Assembly (NCBI RefSeq): GCF_014836955.1
Contig: NZ_JACSPV010000004.1
Coordinates: forward strand, 1 to 64,000
Reading direction: 5' to 3'
DNA length: 64,000 nt
Source: Bacillus norwichensis
Lineage (GTDB): Bacteria > Bacillota > Bacilli > Bacillales > Bacillaceae_C
Below are positions 1-9,102 of this stretch, piece by piece (position 1 is the stretch's first letter; the number at the start of each line of letters is the position of its first letter). A model generated the notes under the pieces. The model searched no databases, was not told the origin of the DNA, and saw nothing but the letters and a program-made list of their open reading frames with translations. A program made the translations under genes and the position numbers.

Positions 1-194
1 GTTTTATAGCCATACGGTTTTTCATTTGCTACACCAAGCTTCACCTTGCCTTCTTTTTTCAGGCGATCAAGCGTGGATGTTTGCGCATTTGAATCTCCAT
101 CGCTTTTTCCTCCATTTGAACTATCGCTGCTATTTCCGCATGCAGTCAGCAATATCAATAAACCAACAATGAACATCATTGACCATTTTTTCAT
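1..194 (-). CDS. ABC transporter substrate-binding lipoprotein (amino-acid/ectoine family), 5' part only
   Basis: The visible 64 codons encode a lipoprotein signal peptide (MKKW start, hydrophobic core, lipobox LLTAC with the lipidated Cys at about residue 19), a Ser/Asn/Gly/Asp-rich linker, and the start of a periplasmic-binding-protein fold (DRLKKEGKVKLGVANEKPY). That last stretch is typical of family-3 amino-acid or ectoine (EhuB-like) receptors. The mature protein would be anchored outside the membrane and feed an ABC permease. The start has a strong upstream GGGGGAG ribosome binding site. The gene runs off the window edge, so substrate and operon partners are unseen. EhuB identity is a guess supported only by the nearby EutB-like dehydratase. 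Confidence 0.8.
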   Translation of the reverse strand, partial: MKKWSMMFIVGLLILLTACGNSSDSSNGGKSDGDSNAQTSTLDRLKKEGKVKLGVANEKPYGYK

Positions 195-275
195 TTCAAG
201 CTCCCCCTTATAATGCTTATCCATCATTTTCCGAACAGCCTGTCTGAAAGCACTCCTTTCAAATAATTAAATTTA

Positions 276-289
276 TGTATGCGTTTACA
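276..289 (-). promoter_or_regulatory. Candidate cre (CcpA) operator upstream of the binding-protein gene
   Basis: The 14-mer TGTAAACGCATACA on the minus strand matches the cre consensus TGWAANCGNTNWCA at 13 of 14 positions. It lies about 80 bp upstream of the lipoprotein start, in an AT-rich intergenic region, so carbon catabolite control of this transporter is likely. CcpA binding is inferred, not shown. Confidence 0.55.
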
Positions 290-402
290 TTTTTATTTAT
301 TATAATTATTCAATAAGCAAAAAACATTATAAAAACTGTATGAACTTTTATTGCCTGTCTTTATACAATTTGATTATTTCAGTATTTTACTCAAAAGCAA
401 CA

Positions 403-435
403 AGCGAACCAGCCTCGGATTTAGGCTGGTTCGCT
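403..435 (-). terminator. Hairpin terminator after the pucR-type gene
   Basis: A perfect 13-bp inverted repeat (AGCGAACCAGCCT and its complement) encloses a 7-nt loop and starts 8 bp past the stop codon of the minus-strand regulator. It is followed on that strand by a T-rich stretch. This ends the dehydratase-pucR operon. Confidence 0.75.
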
Positions 436-443
436 ACATCAAA

Positions 444-2138
444 CTATATGATTTGTTGATCCATTCCTCTGTTTCCACTACTGATCCAAATTTTAATACT
501 GAAATCCAGCAAGAATACATCATCTGGATTCGTTAAAGAGAGATTAGTCAATGATTCAATCTTCCTTAACCGGTATAAAAGAGATTGTCTGTGCAGGTTA
601 AGAACGCGTGCCGCCTGGCTCACATTGCTGGCATTTTCATTATAGACAATGAAGGTATTGATCAGATCCATTTCCCTTTTTTCATCGTATTCTACCAAAG
701 GTGAAATAGTTGTCATTGTAATTTCCTGCACCTCTTCGTTCTTACATAAGGTTAATATCAGCCGACTGATCATCGAATTGTCAAAGTGATACCGCTTGCC
801 AATCCCTTTTTGTTTCCTGCCCACTTCCAAAGCCGATGCCGCTTTATGAAAGCTTCTATAAAAAGACATGATCCCATCCCGGTGTTTTCCTATCCCCCAT
901 GAAACGACGACGCCCGGAAGGAGCTTGTTCAATCTCCGATCAACTAAATCAAGAAACTGGTTAACCGTTCCATTTGAAGAGGATGGGGTAATAGCTTCAT
1001 TTGTCTGTAAAAAAACGATCATCTTGTCACCTTCCTGGACATATATTATCTGGCGATGGATGGATTGCGCTGCATCAACCAGCTCCATTTCAATATACGC
1101 CATCATATTTTCAAGCCAGGAATTCTTCGTTTGTATATTATTGTTCTGCTCTTGGTAAAACAGGGACTCCAAATTCTCAGGATATCCAATCAGACATTCA
1201 TACGGCAAATCTACATCCAATCGAAGAGCTTTGGCCTTTTCTCTCACCAACTGTTCGGAGAGTTCCTCCTCTTTTAAAAGACCTCTAACAAAATCCTGCT
1301 GCAATATATTTTTATTTTCAGCTATAGCATTTTCGCTTGTAAGCCATAATGCACATACCATGACCGCCTGTTCTATTAGATTGGCTTCCCTCAGCTTCAT
1401 TTTGTAAGAGGGCGGAGCCACGATAAAAAAATCCCCCTGATTTTGCTCACTTGACTGGATTTTCATATGAAATAACTGAGCATCCTTTGTCTCGGCCCGC
1501 TTCATTTTTGAAAAGATCGGATGGTGTGATTCTTCCACTTCCTCGCTCTTCTTCATATCATTCCACATCCGGCGGACATCCCTTATCTGAGCGGAACCCC
1601 CTGCCACGTTCCCCCTGTTATTCATAACAAGCAGCGGCAATCCCAGTTCTTTTTCAATGAAAGAAACAATGGACAAAAAAGGCTTCTTTGTTAAAAACAT
1701 CTCTATCAAGTCCTGCTGCACTTCCTTCAATCGGATCAGCTCGTCTTGTTGCAACCTGTTAATTGCGCTCGTCACTTCGTGAATAATATCAGCAAACCTG
1801 ATTTCCCATGGCAAATCGATCATCACAAACTTGTTTGCTTCCGCAAAATCAATGATCTCCTCCGGAATCCTGTAAATATAATGACCGGTGGCAATAGCCA
1901 GCGCAGAAGCACCTGATTCGTAGACGTCCTTTACAAAATCAAAAAATAAATGCGGATCTGTATAGCAGCCTATCCCCGTACTAAGAACCAGCTCGTTTTC
2001 ACGCACAAAATTTTCAACAGGGCTCTCAATAACCGAAACCCATTCAACTGTTTTCTTTTGAAGTTCTTTTTTACCCGAAATGATTTTAGCTGTTTCAAAA
2101 ATAGGAAACTTGAATACATCCTCCAAAGACAAGTTCAA
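444..2138 (-). CDS. PucR family transcriptional regulator
   Basis: 564 aa with the usual PucR layout. An N-terminal PucR domain (about residues 5-125, LEDVFKFPIFETAKIISGKK) is followed by a central GGDEF-like linker region and a C-terminal helix-turn-helix of the PucR/CdaR type (about 500-550, SQAARVLNLHRQSLLYRLRK). Such proteins are effector-responsive activators of purine, amino-acid or compatible-solute catabolism. The start is TTG, overlapping the stop of the upstream dehydratase (TTGA), with a GGTGG ribosome binding site, so the two are translationally coupled. The natural inference is that it controls the dehydratase, and perhaps the adjacent nhaC and binding-protein genes. The effector is unknown. 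Confidence 0.88.
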   Translation of the reverse strand: MNLSLEDVFKFPIFETAKIISGKKELQKKTVEWVSVIESPVENFVRENELVLSTGIGCYTDPHLFFDFVKDVYESGASALAIATGHYIYRIPEEIIDFAEANKFVMIDLPWEIRFADIIHEVTSAINRLQQDELIRLKEVQQDLIEMFLTKKPFLSIVSFIEKELGLPLLVMNNRGNVAGGSAQIRDVRRMWNDMKKSEEVEESHHPIFSKMKRAETKDAQLFHMKIQSSEQNQGDFFIVAPPSYKMKLREANLIEQAVMVCALWLTSENAIAENKNILQQDFVRGLLKEEELSEQLVREKAKALRLDVDLPYECLIGYPENLESLFYQEQNNNIQTKNSWLENMMAYIEMELVDAAQSIHRQIIYVQEGDKMIVFLQTNEAITPSSSNGTVNQFLDLVDRRLNKLLPGVVVSWGIGKHRDGIMSFYRSFHKAASALEVGRKQKGIGKRYHFDNSMISRLILTLCKNEEVQEITMTTISPLVEYDEKREMDLINTFIVYNENASNVSQAARVLNLHRQSLLYRLRKIESLTNLSLTNPDDVFLLDFSIKIWISSGNRGMDQQII

Positions 2139-3166
2139 TATCCACCCACCCCTGTCTGATGAATCTTGTAGTCTTGTATAACTTTTGAAATAATAGAGAG
2201 ATCAACATTGTTCCCCGTAATGATTGTCCCTACTTTGGACAACTCCGTCGGAAGCTTTTTCTGTAAAATCGCAGCAACTCCCGTAGCTGCTGCCCCTTCT
2301 ACAATCATCCGGTGCTCGCCAGCCATGAATCCCATAGCTTCGGCTATTTCATCTTCAGAAACAAGAATTAGCTCGTCAGCATATTGCTTGACGCTTTTAA
2401 AAGTATATTCATTGTGCAATCCGATCCCGCCAAGCAAACTGTCTGCGAGAGTAGGCTGCTCCTGTAAAACGACCGGCTTTCCTGCTTTGATGCTTTCATA
2501 CATAACAGGTGAACGCTCCATTGAAACGCCGATCACTTGAATAGACGGATTATAAGACTTCAGCGCAAGCGCAACTCCTGCAAACAATCCTCCGCCAGAC
2601 AATGGAATCACTACCGCATCCAGGTCGGGAACCTCTTCAGCCATTTCGAGACCAATAATGCCCTGACCTGCTATAATATCAGGATCATCAAACGGCTTGA
2701 TCACAGTCAGTCCATTGATTTGTTCAAGCTTATGGCAATGTTTTTCAGCGTCGTCCTGGCTGTTACCAACAATTTCAACCTTAGCCCCTGCTCGTCGGAT
2801 AGCATTCACCTTTGCCTTTGGAACTCTTGGTGAAATACAGACAGTGGCCTCGATTCCCAGCTTTTTAGCAACAAAGGCGACGGCTAGCCCATGATTCCCC
2901 GTTGAAAAAGTGGCGATTCCCCTCTTTTTTTCCTTATTGGAAAGTTTTAATATTTTATTGGCAGCCCCTCTTACTTTGAAGGCACCTATTTCATGATAAT
3001 TTTCAAGTTTGATAAAGACTTGTGAAGTATGGCTTTCTGATAAAGGAATGGAATGGATAAACGGAGTAGGCTTTACAATTTGATATACTCTTTTTCGTGC
3101 TTCAAAAATGTTTTTAAGAGACAGACTGTTGATCGACTGACATTCTTTTTTCTTTGCATTGTGCAA
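2135..3166 (-). CDS. PLP-dependent threonine/serine dehydratase family protein (EutB-like)
   Basis: 343 aa, fold-type II PLP enzyme. The Schiff-base lysine lies in NYHEIGAFKVRGA (about residue 60) and the phosphate-binding glycine loop is SGGGLFAG (about 185). Family members deaminate threonine, serine or 3-hydroxyaspartate to 2-oxo acids. No C-terminal ACT domain is present, so this is a catabolic rather than an allosteric biosynthetic enzyme. The start is TTG, 8 nt after GGAGGGG; a nearby ATG is out of frame. It is the first gene of an operon with the PucR regulator. Pairing with a PucR-type regulator and an EhuB-like receptor recalls ectoine-utilisation loci, but that is only suggestive. 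Confidence 0.85.
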   Translation of the reverse strand: MHNAKKKECQSINSLSLKNIFEARKRVYQIVKPTPFIHSIPLSESHTSQVFIKLENYHEIGAFKVRGAANKILKLSNKEKKRGIATFSTGNHGLAVAFVAKKLGIEATVCISPRVPKAKVNAIRRAGAKVEIVGNSQDDAEKHCHKLEQINGLTVIKPFDDPDIIAGQGIIGLEMAEEVPDLDAVVIPLSGGGLFAGVALALKSYNPSIQVIGVSMERSPVMYESIKAGKPVVLQEQPTLADSLLGGIGLHNEYTFKSVKQYADELILVSEDEIAEAMGFMAGEHRMIVEGAAATGVAAILQKKLPTELSKVGTIITGNNVDLSIISKVIQDYKIHQTGVGGY

Positions 3167-3194
3167 AGAAATCCCCTCCTTTTATTCCTTGAAA

Positions 3195-3208
3195 TGAAAG
3201 CGTTATCT
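3195..3208 (+). promoter_or_regulatory. Candidate cre (CcpA) operator before the dehydratase operon
   Basis: TGAAAGCGTTATCT matches TGWAANCGNTNWCA at 13 of 14 positions. It sits 29 bp upstream of the dehydratase start, a position where CcpA would act as roadblock or repressor. The rest of the 3167-3545 gap holds AT-rich promoter-like sequence and a terminator but no convincing gene. Confidence 0.6.
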
Positions 3209-3498
3209 AAATAGTATCATATTTCTTCCATAACTTTCTCTGAAAACAAAAAGATGTCTATCCTTAGAAAGGATAAACGAGATGTCATTTTCATTAAGTA
3301 AATGCCTTTGCATTTTTTAAATGTAAAACCATTATATTTTGTGCAAAAACACCATACAATTATCACCCTGTAAGAAGTTACATTTACTAAGTTATACAAT
3401 TTGTATAACATTTACCCTTTTGTTCTACATTGTATTTGAAGCAAAAATGACAAATTCCATAGATGTGGTAAATTATTCTGATACTCTTGAACCAATCA

Positions 3499-3537
3499 AA
3501 AAAGCCACTTACTTCGAAATGCTGGTAAGTGGCTTTT
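3499..3537 (-). terminator. Terminator of nhaC
   Basis: Inverted repeat AAAAGCCACTTAC / GTAAGTGGCTTTT with a 12-nt loop, just past the nhaC stop. On the minus strand the stem is followed by a T-rich run (GGCTTTTTTGAT). Confidence 0.8.
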
Positions 3538-3545
3538 AGACGCTG

Positions 3546-4988
3546 TTACATGATGCTTTTAAGTGTTGACTCTTTAGCAGGTCCCTGCTTGGAAAATCCT
3601 TCTTGAGAATAATCCTTCCTTGCAATAGAAATATCCAAATATCCATAGAGAATGTTGATAATAGGGACAAGAAAAGCGAAGAAAATGAATGGGATAAAGT
3701 CCATTGGACTAACTCCTAACACCTGGGAAGCAAAAACTGACGTTACGCTCCAGGGAATCAAGTTGATACCGACTGTTCCAGCCGCTTCCACGCACCTGGA
3801 AAGATTTTTTGTGTCCAGCCCCCGCTCTTTATATTTATCCCTAAAAGTTCTAGCCGGAAGGATAATTGACAAATATTGTTCTCCGCTTGCCAATCCAACT
3901 AAGAAAGTTGAGGCAATAGTCGATAGAATCAGAGAACCAGTGCTCTTGATTTTACTTGCCACTGTCTCGATAATTCGCCTGAATGCTCCAGTACCGTCCA
4001 GTATTCCGCCCAAGCCAGTCGCCAAAACGACAAGACCGATGGTTGGCAGCATAGAGGTGATTCCTCCACGGTTGAGCAATGAATCGATTGTTTTAATTCC
4101 GGAATCAACTTTGTAGCCATCCGTCATGACATTGACGATTTGTGTGATATTACTTCCCTGTACGAACAGGGCTGCCAAGGCTCCCAATGCGATGATGAAA
4201 ATGAGCGAAGGTACAGCAGGAAGCCGTTTATAAACAATATACAAAGTAAGCAAGGGCAAAATGAGAAGCAGCGGGTTGATAAGAAACAACTTGTCCAGCC
4301 CCTGCATGATCTCTTGGACTTTCCCATCAGATGCAGTTCCGGTGGAGTAATTCAGACCCACCACCCAATAGAGGATGAGGGAAAGGACAAATGCCGGAAT
4401 CGTATCCCACATCATATGGCGGATATGACTAAATAAATCTGTATCTGCCATGACCGGTGCAATATTGGTTGTATCTGATAACGGCGAAAGCTTGTCTCCC
4501 AAAAAGGCACCGGATATGACCGCCCCTGCAACGATAGGTGCTGGAAAACCTAAGCCCGATCCAATAGCCATTAGGGCAAGTCCAACTGTTGCGAGAGAAG
4601 TAAATGAGCTTCCAAGCGTCATGGAAACAATTCCTGTAATAAGAGCGACTGCCGGAAGGAAAATTTTCGGGCTGAGTATTCCGAGTCCATAGTAAATGAT
4701 AGTTGGAATCACGCCACTTAAAATCCATGTACCTACGATGACACCGATAAGGAAAAGGATGAAAATGGCAGGCAAGGCCCTGGCGACACCTTGAGCAATG
4801 AATTTCTCCAATTCTGCCCATTTAAATCCTGCCATCAACCCGACAATCGCACTTGCCACAATACCCCCCAACAAAGGAATGAACATACCTGCATCCCACT
4901 TGAAGATAGTCAGCGCCGCCAAAATAGTGAGGATTACAATTGGAGCCACAGCATAGTATATGTTTAATTGTTGTTTTTGAGAACTCAT
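3546..4988 (-). CDS. nhaC: Na+/H+ antiporter, NhaC family
   Basis: 480 aa integral membrane protein with about 11-12 hydrophobic segments. It carries the NhaC signature GDKLSPLSDTTNIA (about residues 165-180) and a conserved SFTSLATVG segment before it. Members exchange Na+ for protons, or act as malate-lactate type antiporters (MleN-like); sequence alone does not separate these. The ATG is preceded by GGAGGT at a rather long spacing. It is a single-gene unit closed by its own terminator, and a 9-bp inverted repeat brackets its predicted -10 box. Proximity to the dehydratase-pucR operon may link it to uptake or export of a related compound. Confidence 0.88.
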   Translation of the reverse strand: MSSQKQQLNIYYAVAPIVILTILAALTIFKWDAGMFIPLLGGIVASAIVGLMAGFKWAELEKFIAQGVARALPAIFILFLIGVIVGTWILSGVIPTIIYYGLGILSPKIFLPAVALITGIVSMTLGSSFTSLATVGLALMAIGSGLGFPAPIVAGAVISGAFLGDKLSPLSDTTNIAPVMADTDLFSHIRHMMWDTIPAFVLSLILYWVVGLNYSTGTASDGKVQEIMQGLDKLFLINPLLLILPLLTLYIVYKRLPAVPSLIFIIALGALAALFVQGSNITQIVNVMTDGYKVDSGIKTIDSLLNRGGITSMLPTIGLVVLATGLGGILDGTGAFRRIIETVASKIKSTGSLILSTIASTFLVGLASGEQYLSIILPARTFRDKYKERGLDTKNLSRCVEAAGTVGINLIPWSVTSVFASQVLGVSPMDFIPFIFFAFLVPIINILYGYLDISIARKDYSQEGFSKQGPAKESTLKSIM

Positions 4989-5018
4989 GAAGAATGAAGA
5001 CCTCCGTATTTTAGTGCA

Positions 5019-5056
5019 ACGAATGAACTGATCTATCTATTATACACTTCATTCGT
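5019..5056 (-). promoter_or_regulatory. Promoter -10 box bracketed by an inverted repeat (putative nhaC operator)
   Basis: A perfect TATAAT on the minus strand (5039-5044) lies between perfect 9-bp arms ACGAATGAA (5019-5027) and TTCATTCGT (5048-5056). This is the layout expected of an operator that controls initiation at nhaC. The -35 element is unclear. Confidence 0.45.
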
Positions 5057-5093
5057 CTCTTTAAGTTCAATTGATATCTTTCCAAAATCTTCA

Positions 5094-5513
5094 CTATTTT
5101 TCAATGATCATGACAGAAGAAACAGCGTTCCCAACCTTTTTATCATTCTGAACCAATTCTGCTGTCAGATAAGCCACTTTTTTCCCCAATCTTTCAACCG
5201 ATGCGTAAACCTCTACCGTTCCAGGAAAAACCGGGCGATGAAAAGTTGTGTGCAGATCAATAGAAGCAAATGTCTGGTCTTCTTTCAACTGCGACGAAAT
5301 GGCATATGCCATCATGATATCAGCCGCTGAAGCAAGGTATCCGCCCATTGTGACACCAATCCCATTCAAGAATTTCTCATCTACTTCCCAAATTCCTTTT
5401 GATTTTCCATCCTTTGCATGAACAGGCTGGATTTGCAAGGTTAGATCGCAATTTGGGGGAGTGGCCCCATTATTCGCTACCTCCTTCAGATCAACCGTTT
5501 CATATTTATTCAT
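5094..5513 (-). CDS. PaaI-family hotdog thioesterase
   Basis: 139 aa, the normal size for a single hotdog domain. The helix region NGIGVTMGGYLASAADIMMAYAI (about residues 50-72, split by a conserved GG) matches the PaaI/YbgC-type acyl-CoA thioesterase family, although the typical HGG is MGG here. Such enzymes hydrolyse phenylacetyl-CoA or related aromatic and medium-chain acyl-CoAs in the cytoplasm. The ATG is placed 8 nt after GAGGAG. It lies downstream of the phenylalanine dehydrogenase and oxo-acid dehydrogenase genes on the same strand, with about 160 bp between, so release of the acyl-CoA product is a plausible role. Confidence 0.78.
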   Translation of the reverse strand: MNKYETVDLKEVANNGATPPNCDLTLQIQPVHAKDGKSKGIWEVDEKFLNGIGVTMGGYLASAADIMMAYAISSQLKEDQTFASIDLHTTFHRPVFPGTVEVYASVERLGKKVAYLTAELVQNDKKVGNAVSSVMIIEK

Positions 5514-5674
5514 TTGTTCAACTCCTCTTCCCTATTAAAAAAGCATCAAATTAGACTAAGGGCCCTAGTAGAAATAGATGTTCTATAGCATCCAAACGAA
5601 CGTCTTCCACATTTCAGCTTAGTCTGTGCGTAGATGAACAGGTGCTTATTCCTTTTATGTTTACGCTTTCAATA

Positions 5675-6817
5675 TTACTCTTTTACGTTCCATTTCGGTC
5701 TGCGTCCCCTAGAAAAGAAACTATTACGGATTCGCTGACCCTCCATCGTCTTTTGACATTTCCTATTTGCGGCCTCTACTGTTGTAATGCAGTCAAGGGC
5801 AGTCTGATTGAAAATTTCCAGGAGTGAACGGTAAATTTCTTTCGTTTTGAGTAAGACCCGCTCTTTATTCGGTCCATAAAGTTCATCAGCAACCTGAATC
5901 AAGCCGCCCGCATTAACAATATAATCAGGTGCGTAGAGAATACCTTTCTCGTTTAGTACATTGGCATGGCAAAAGTCTTTGAGCTGGTTATTGGCTGATC
6001 CAACAACCGCCTTAACCTTTAACTTTGGAATTGTTTCATCATTGATAATTCCACCCATCGCACATGGAACGAATATATCCGCTTGCACGCTATAAATGTC
6101 ATCACTTTTTACAATGGTCACTGAACCTCCAAGCTCTTCTGACTTTTGCTTAATGGAATCAAGGACATTTTCATGTATATCCGTCACAAATAAATCGGCG
6201 CCAGCTTTTAAAAGTTGCTCTGCTACTTTATAGCCTACTTTTCCCAGTCCTTGAATAGCATATGTTTTACCTGAAAGGCTATCGTTTCCAAACAAATACT
6301 GGTTTGTAGCCTTCAGCGCATAGATGACTCCTTGGGCAGTCGGAATCGATGAATCGCCGCTTCCACCATATTCTTCAGGAATTCCATTAATGAAATTAGT
6401 CTCTTTCTGTGCATGCACAAAATCATCCATCGTGGTTCCCATATCCGTTCCCGTATAAAATCGCCCATTCAACGAATCCACAAACTGACCAAAAGCACGG
6501 AACAATGCCGGGGATTTATCCTTTTCTGGATCTCCAATAATAACAGCTTTCCCGCCGCCGAAATCAATATCGGCGGCTGCGCATTTATACGTCATTCCTT
6601 CTGCTAGACGAAGTACGTCTTCTAGTGCTTCATCCACATTTTTATAGGGATACATGCGGGTTCCACCCAGAGCAGGGCCTAGGGTTGTATCGTGGATAGC
6701 GATAATGGCCTGTAGGCCAGTGGCGGGGTCATTGCAGAACACAACCTGCTCGTGATTTGCTATTTTTTGAAAAACGTCCTCATTTCCAATTGATGACTTT
6801 TCAAGCTGTTTTGCCAT
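5675..6817 (-). CDS. pdh: Phenylalanine dehydrogenase (NAD-dependent)
   Basis: 380 aa. Catalyses reversible oxidative deamination of L-phenylalanine to phenylpyruvate with NAD+. The Glu/Leu/Phe/Val dehydrogenase catalytic lysines lie in GMTYKCAA (K78) and [11 protein letters not shown] (K90). The loop YTGTDMGT, rather than the YTAEDVGT of leucine dehydrogenase, and the C-terminus [13 protein letters not shown] closely resemble characterised Bacillus/Lysinibacillus phenylalanine dehydrogenases as I recall them. The Rossmann motif is GLGKVG. An in-frame ATG five codons upstream exists, but GGAGG lies inside that extension, so the start is ATG GCA AAA. The gene follows E1 alpha, E1 beta and E2 in one operon. 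Confidence 0.9.
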   Translation of the reverse strand: MAKQLEKSSIGNEDVFQKIANHEQVVFCNDPATGLQAIIAIHDTTLGPALGGTRMYPYKNVDEALEDVLRLAEGMTYKCAAADIDFGGGKAVIIGDPEKDKSPALFRAFGQFVDSLNGRFYTGTDMGTTMDDFVHAQKETNFINGIPEEYGGSGDSSIPTAQGVIYALKATNQYLFGNDSLSGKTYAIQGLGKVGYKVAEQLLKAGADLFVTDIHENVLDSIKQKSEELGGSVTIVKSDDIYSVQADIFVPCAMGGIINDETIPKLKVKAVVGSANNQLKDFCHANVLNEKGILYAPDYIVNAGGLIQVADELYGPNKERVLLKTKEIYRSLLEIFNQTALDCITTVEAANRKCQKTMEGQRIRNSFFSRGRRPKWNVKE

Positions 6818-6845
6818 TTCTGTTTCCTCCATTCAATCTATCTAG

Positions 6846-8096
6846 TTAGACAAGCTCCAACATTAATTTTTTAGGATCTTCAATTAGGGATTTAAATCGG
6901 TTTGTAAAAGCAATGGCTGTTCCGCCGTCAGCGACTCGGTGGTCAAATGTCATCGTCACGTTCATCATGGAGCGAATCACGATTTCATCATTCTCATTGA
7001 CGACAGGCATCTTTTTCGTTTTATGGAATGCCATAAGTCCTGTTTCAGGATAATTGATGATTGGTGTTGCACCAATGCTTCCCATTGGGCCAACATTGCT
7101 GATCGTAAAAGTGCTGCCTGTGATTTCGCGCACTGTCAGCTTGTTCTCTTTTGCTTTTTGTGTCAATTCCTTCATTTCCTGATGGATAGCTCGCAAAGAT
7201 TTCTTCTCTGCATCACGAATGACTGGAACAATCAGGCCTTCTTCCGCATCCGCTGCGATTCCCATATGAACCGATTTTTCAAGACGGATCACTTCGTTCT
7301 CTTCGTCTAATTTGGCATTGAAAATAGGATAATCTTTTAACGCGATAGCCAGCGCCTTAATAAAGAATGCTGCTGCTGAAATGTTTTCATCCATTGCTTT
7401 CAGTTCTTTACGGAAATTGAGAAGCTCGGTCATGTCAACCTCTTCATAATGGCAGACATGCGGGATGGTAAAGAGTGACTGGCTCATTTTCATCGCAATC
7501 TGCTTCCGGCGGCCTTTAAATGGAATCGTATCAAATGACTCCTCAGGCGGACTCACCGCTCCTGTTTCAACAGCTGGCACTTCGGTATGTGCGATGTTTG
7601 TTGTGTGACCATTATCTTTTGCTTCCACATAGCGGAGAACGTCTTCAACTGTAATTCGGCCGGCACGTCCCGTTCCTTCTACAAGTGTGATATCAACATC
7701 ATTTTCCCTAGCAATTTTCCTAGTATATGGAGCTGCTTTTACTCTATTGGAAAGCGGATCAGTCTTTTGCCTTTCCATGATCATCGATTTTTGCAGCGGC
7801 GCATCCGATGCAACGCTTGTTGCAGCTTCTTCCTTCGCAGGAGCAGGATCTGCATCTTGCTGGTCTGAAGAAATCGTCAAAATAGTTGTGCCGACAGAAA
7901 TCGTTCTTCCTGTATCAATCAGAATTTCTTTCACAGTGCCATTCGCCGGCGATGTTAGTTCTGCCACCATTTTCTCCGTCTGAACCTCGACAAGCGGCTG
8001 GTCAACACTGACATTGTCTCCTGCTTTCACCAGGTATGAAATGATATCCCCTTCTGTCATCCCTTCACCGATATCATGCAATTTTACTTCGATCAT
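6846..8096 (-). CDS. 2-oxo-acid dehydrogenase E2 component (dihydrolipoyl acyltransferase)
   Basis: 416 aa. It has an N-terminal lipoyl domain (residues 2-76, with lipoylated K42 in VQTEKMVAE), an Ala/Pro linker, an E1/E3-binding domain (about 120-155, PYTRKIARENDVDITLVEG) and a C-terminal acyltransferase domain with the active-site motif DHRVADG near the end. E2 transfers the acyl group from E1-bound thiamine diphosphate to CoA. It lies between E1 beta and phenylalanine dehydrogenase with 12-28 nt gaps, consistent with one transcript. It resembles branched-chain-type E2. The neighbourhood suggests phenylpyruvate and branched-chain 2-oxo acids as substrates, but specificity is not readable here. 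Confidence 0.9.
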   Translation of the reverse strand: MIEVKLHDIGEGMTEGDIISYLVKAGDNVSVDQPLVEVQTEKMVAELTSPANGTVKEILIDTGRTISVGTTILTISSDQQDADPAPAKEEAATSVASDAPLQKSMIMERQKTDPLSNRVKAAPYTRKIARENDVDITLVEGTGRAGRITVEDVLRYVEAKDNGHTTNIAHTEVPAVETGAVSPPEESFDTIPFKGRRKQIAMKMSQSLFTIPHVCHYEEVDMTELLNFRKELKAMDENISAAAFFIKALAIALKDYPIFNAKLDEENEVIRLEKSVHMGIAADAEEGLIVPVIRDAEKKSLRAIHQEMKELTQKAKENKLTVREITGSTFTISNVGPMGSIGATPIINYPETGLMAFHKTKKMPVVNENDEIVIRSMMNVTMTFDHRVADGGTAIAFTNRFKSLIEDPKKLMLELV

Positions 8097-8108
8097 TCAA
8101 ATCCCTCC

Positions 8109-9101
8109 TTAAAAATTGATGACTTTGTCAATTGCTTCTTTGACACGTGCAGGGGTAGGCAAGTAATGTTCTTCCAAAGCCCAGAATGGAACATGGACAT
8201 CGGCTCCAGTCACTCGTTCAATTGGAGCTTTCATGTATAAGAAAGATGTATCATTGATCATTGAAACAATATCATTTCCAAGTCCGCCCGTTCCGTGCGC
8301 TTCATGAACAATGACACAGCGCCCTGTCTTTTGGACAGATTCGGCGATAATCTCTTTATCAATCGGATATAAAGTCCTCAAATCAATTACATCACAGGTG
8401 ATACCTGTTTTCTCCGCTTCTTCCGCAGCTTTCATAGCAACCGGAATCATTGCTCCCCATGAGATAATCGTGACATCCTGCCCTTTTTTTAAGCGGGCTC
8501 CTTTTCCGATTTCCACAGCATATTTTCCTTCAGGGACCTCTCCTCTTACCGAGCGGTACAGGCGAAGAGACTCAAGGAACAGAACCGGGTCCGGATCTTC
8601 AATCGCGGATATAAGCAGCCCCTTGGCGTCATATGGATTGGATGGGCAAACCACTTTGATTCCGGGCATATGGGTAAATAGAGCTTCCACACTGTCCGAA
8701 TGGATCTCTGGGGCGCGGACACCTGCTCCATATGGTGCACGGATTACCATCGGTACTGTAAATTCCCCCATGGAGCGATAACGCATTCGTGTTGCGTGAG
8801 TCATAATCTGTTCATAGGCCGGATAAACGAAGCCTAAAAATTGGATCTCAGCTACCGGCTTCATCCCATACATCGCCATTCCGATAGAGGTACCGATGAT
8901 TCCGGCCTCACTCAATGGTGTATCAATGACGCGTTCTTCGCCAAATTCCTCTTGAAGCCCATCCGTTGCTCTGAACACTCCCCCGTTTTTTCCAACGTCT
9001 TCCCCCAAAACAAGTACGTTCTCATTTTCTTTCAACATCGTCCGCAGCCCGTCTGTAACTGCTTGAATCAATGTCATTGGTTTCGTCGAAGTTGCAAGCA
9101 T
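8109..9101 (-). CDS. 2-oxo-acid dehydrogenase E1 component, beta subunit
   Basis: 330 aa, the usual E1 beta length. It has the transketolase pyrimidine-binding domain (motifs LGEDVGKNGGVFRAT, EAGIIGTSIGMA, EIQFLGFVYPAYEQI) and the C-terminal transketolase domain (VIDLRTLYPID, VHEAHGTGGLG). With E1 alpha it decarboxylates a 2-oxo acid on thiamine diphosphate. A GTG four codons upstream is possible, but AGGTG at correct spacing favours ATG at 9101, which begins 1 nt after the E1 alpha stop, indicating tight coupling. Confidence 0.9.
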   Translation of the reverse strand: MLATSTKPMTLIQAVTDGLRTMLKENENVLVLGEDVGKNGGVFRATDGLQEEFGEERVIDTPLSEAGIIGTSIGMAMYGMKPVAEIQFLGFVYPAYEQIMTHATRMRYRSMGEFTVPMVIRAPYGAGVRAPEIHSDSVEALFTHMPGIKVVCPSNPYDAKGLLISAIEDPDPVLFLESLRLYRSVRGEVPEGKYAVEIGKGARLKKGQDVTIISWGAMIPVAMKAAEEAEKTGITCDVIDLRTLYPIDKEIIAESVQKTGRCVIVHEAHGTGGLGNDIVSMINDTSFLYMKAPIERVTGADVHVPFWALEEHYLPTPARVKEAIDKVINF

Positions 9102-9102
9102 C

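Noticed and set aside
1..4988. Complete ectoine/hydroxyectoine utilisation cluster
   Set aside because: Only a partial EhuB-like receptor and an EutB-like dehydratase are visible; the defining hydrolase and deacetylase genes are not in the window.
5552..5628. Inverted TTAGACTAAG / CTTAGTCTG in the gap before the thioesterase
   Set aside because: Arms are short, imperfect and almost 60 bp apart; a chance match cannot be excluded.
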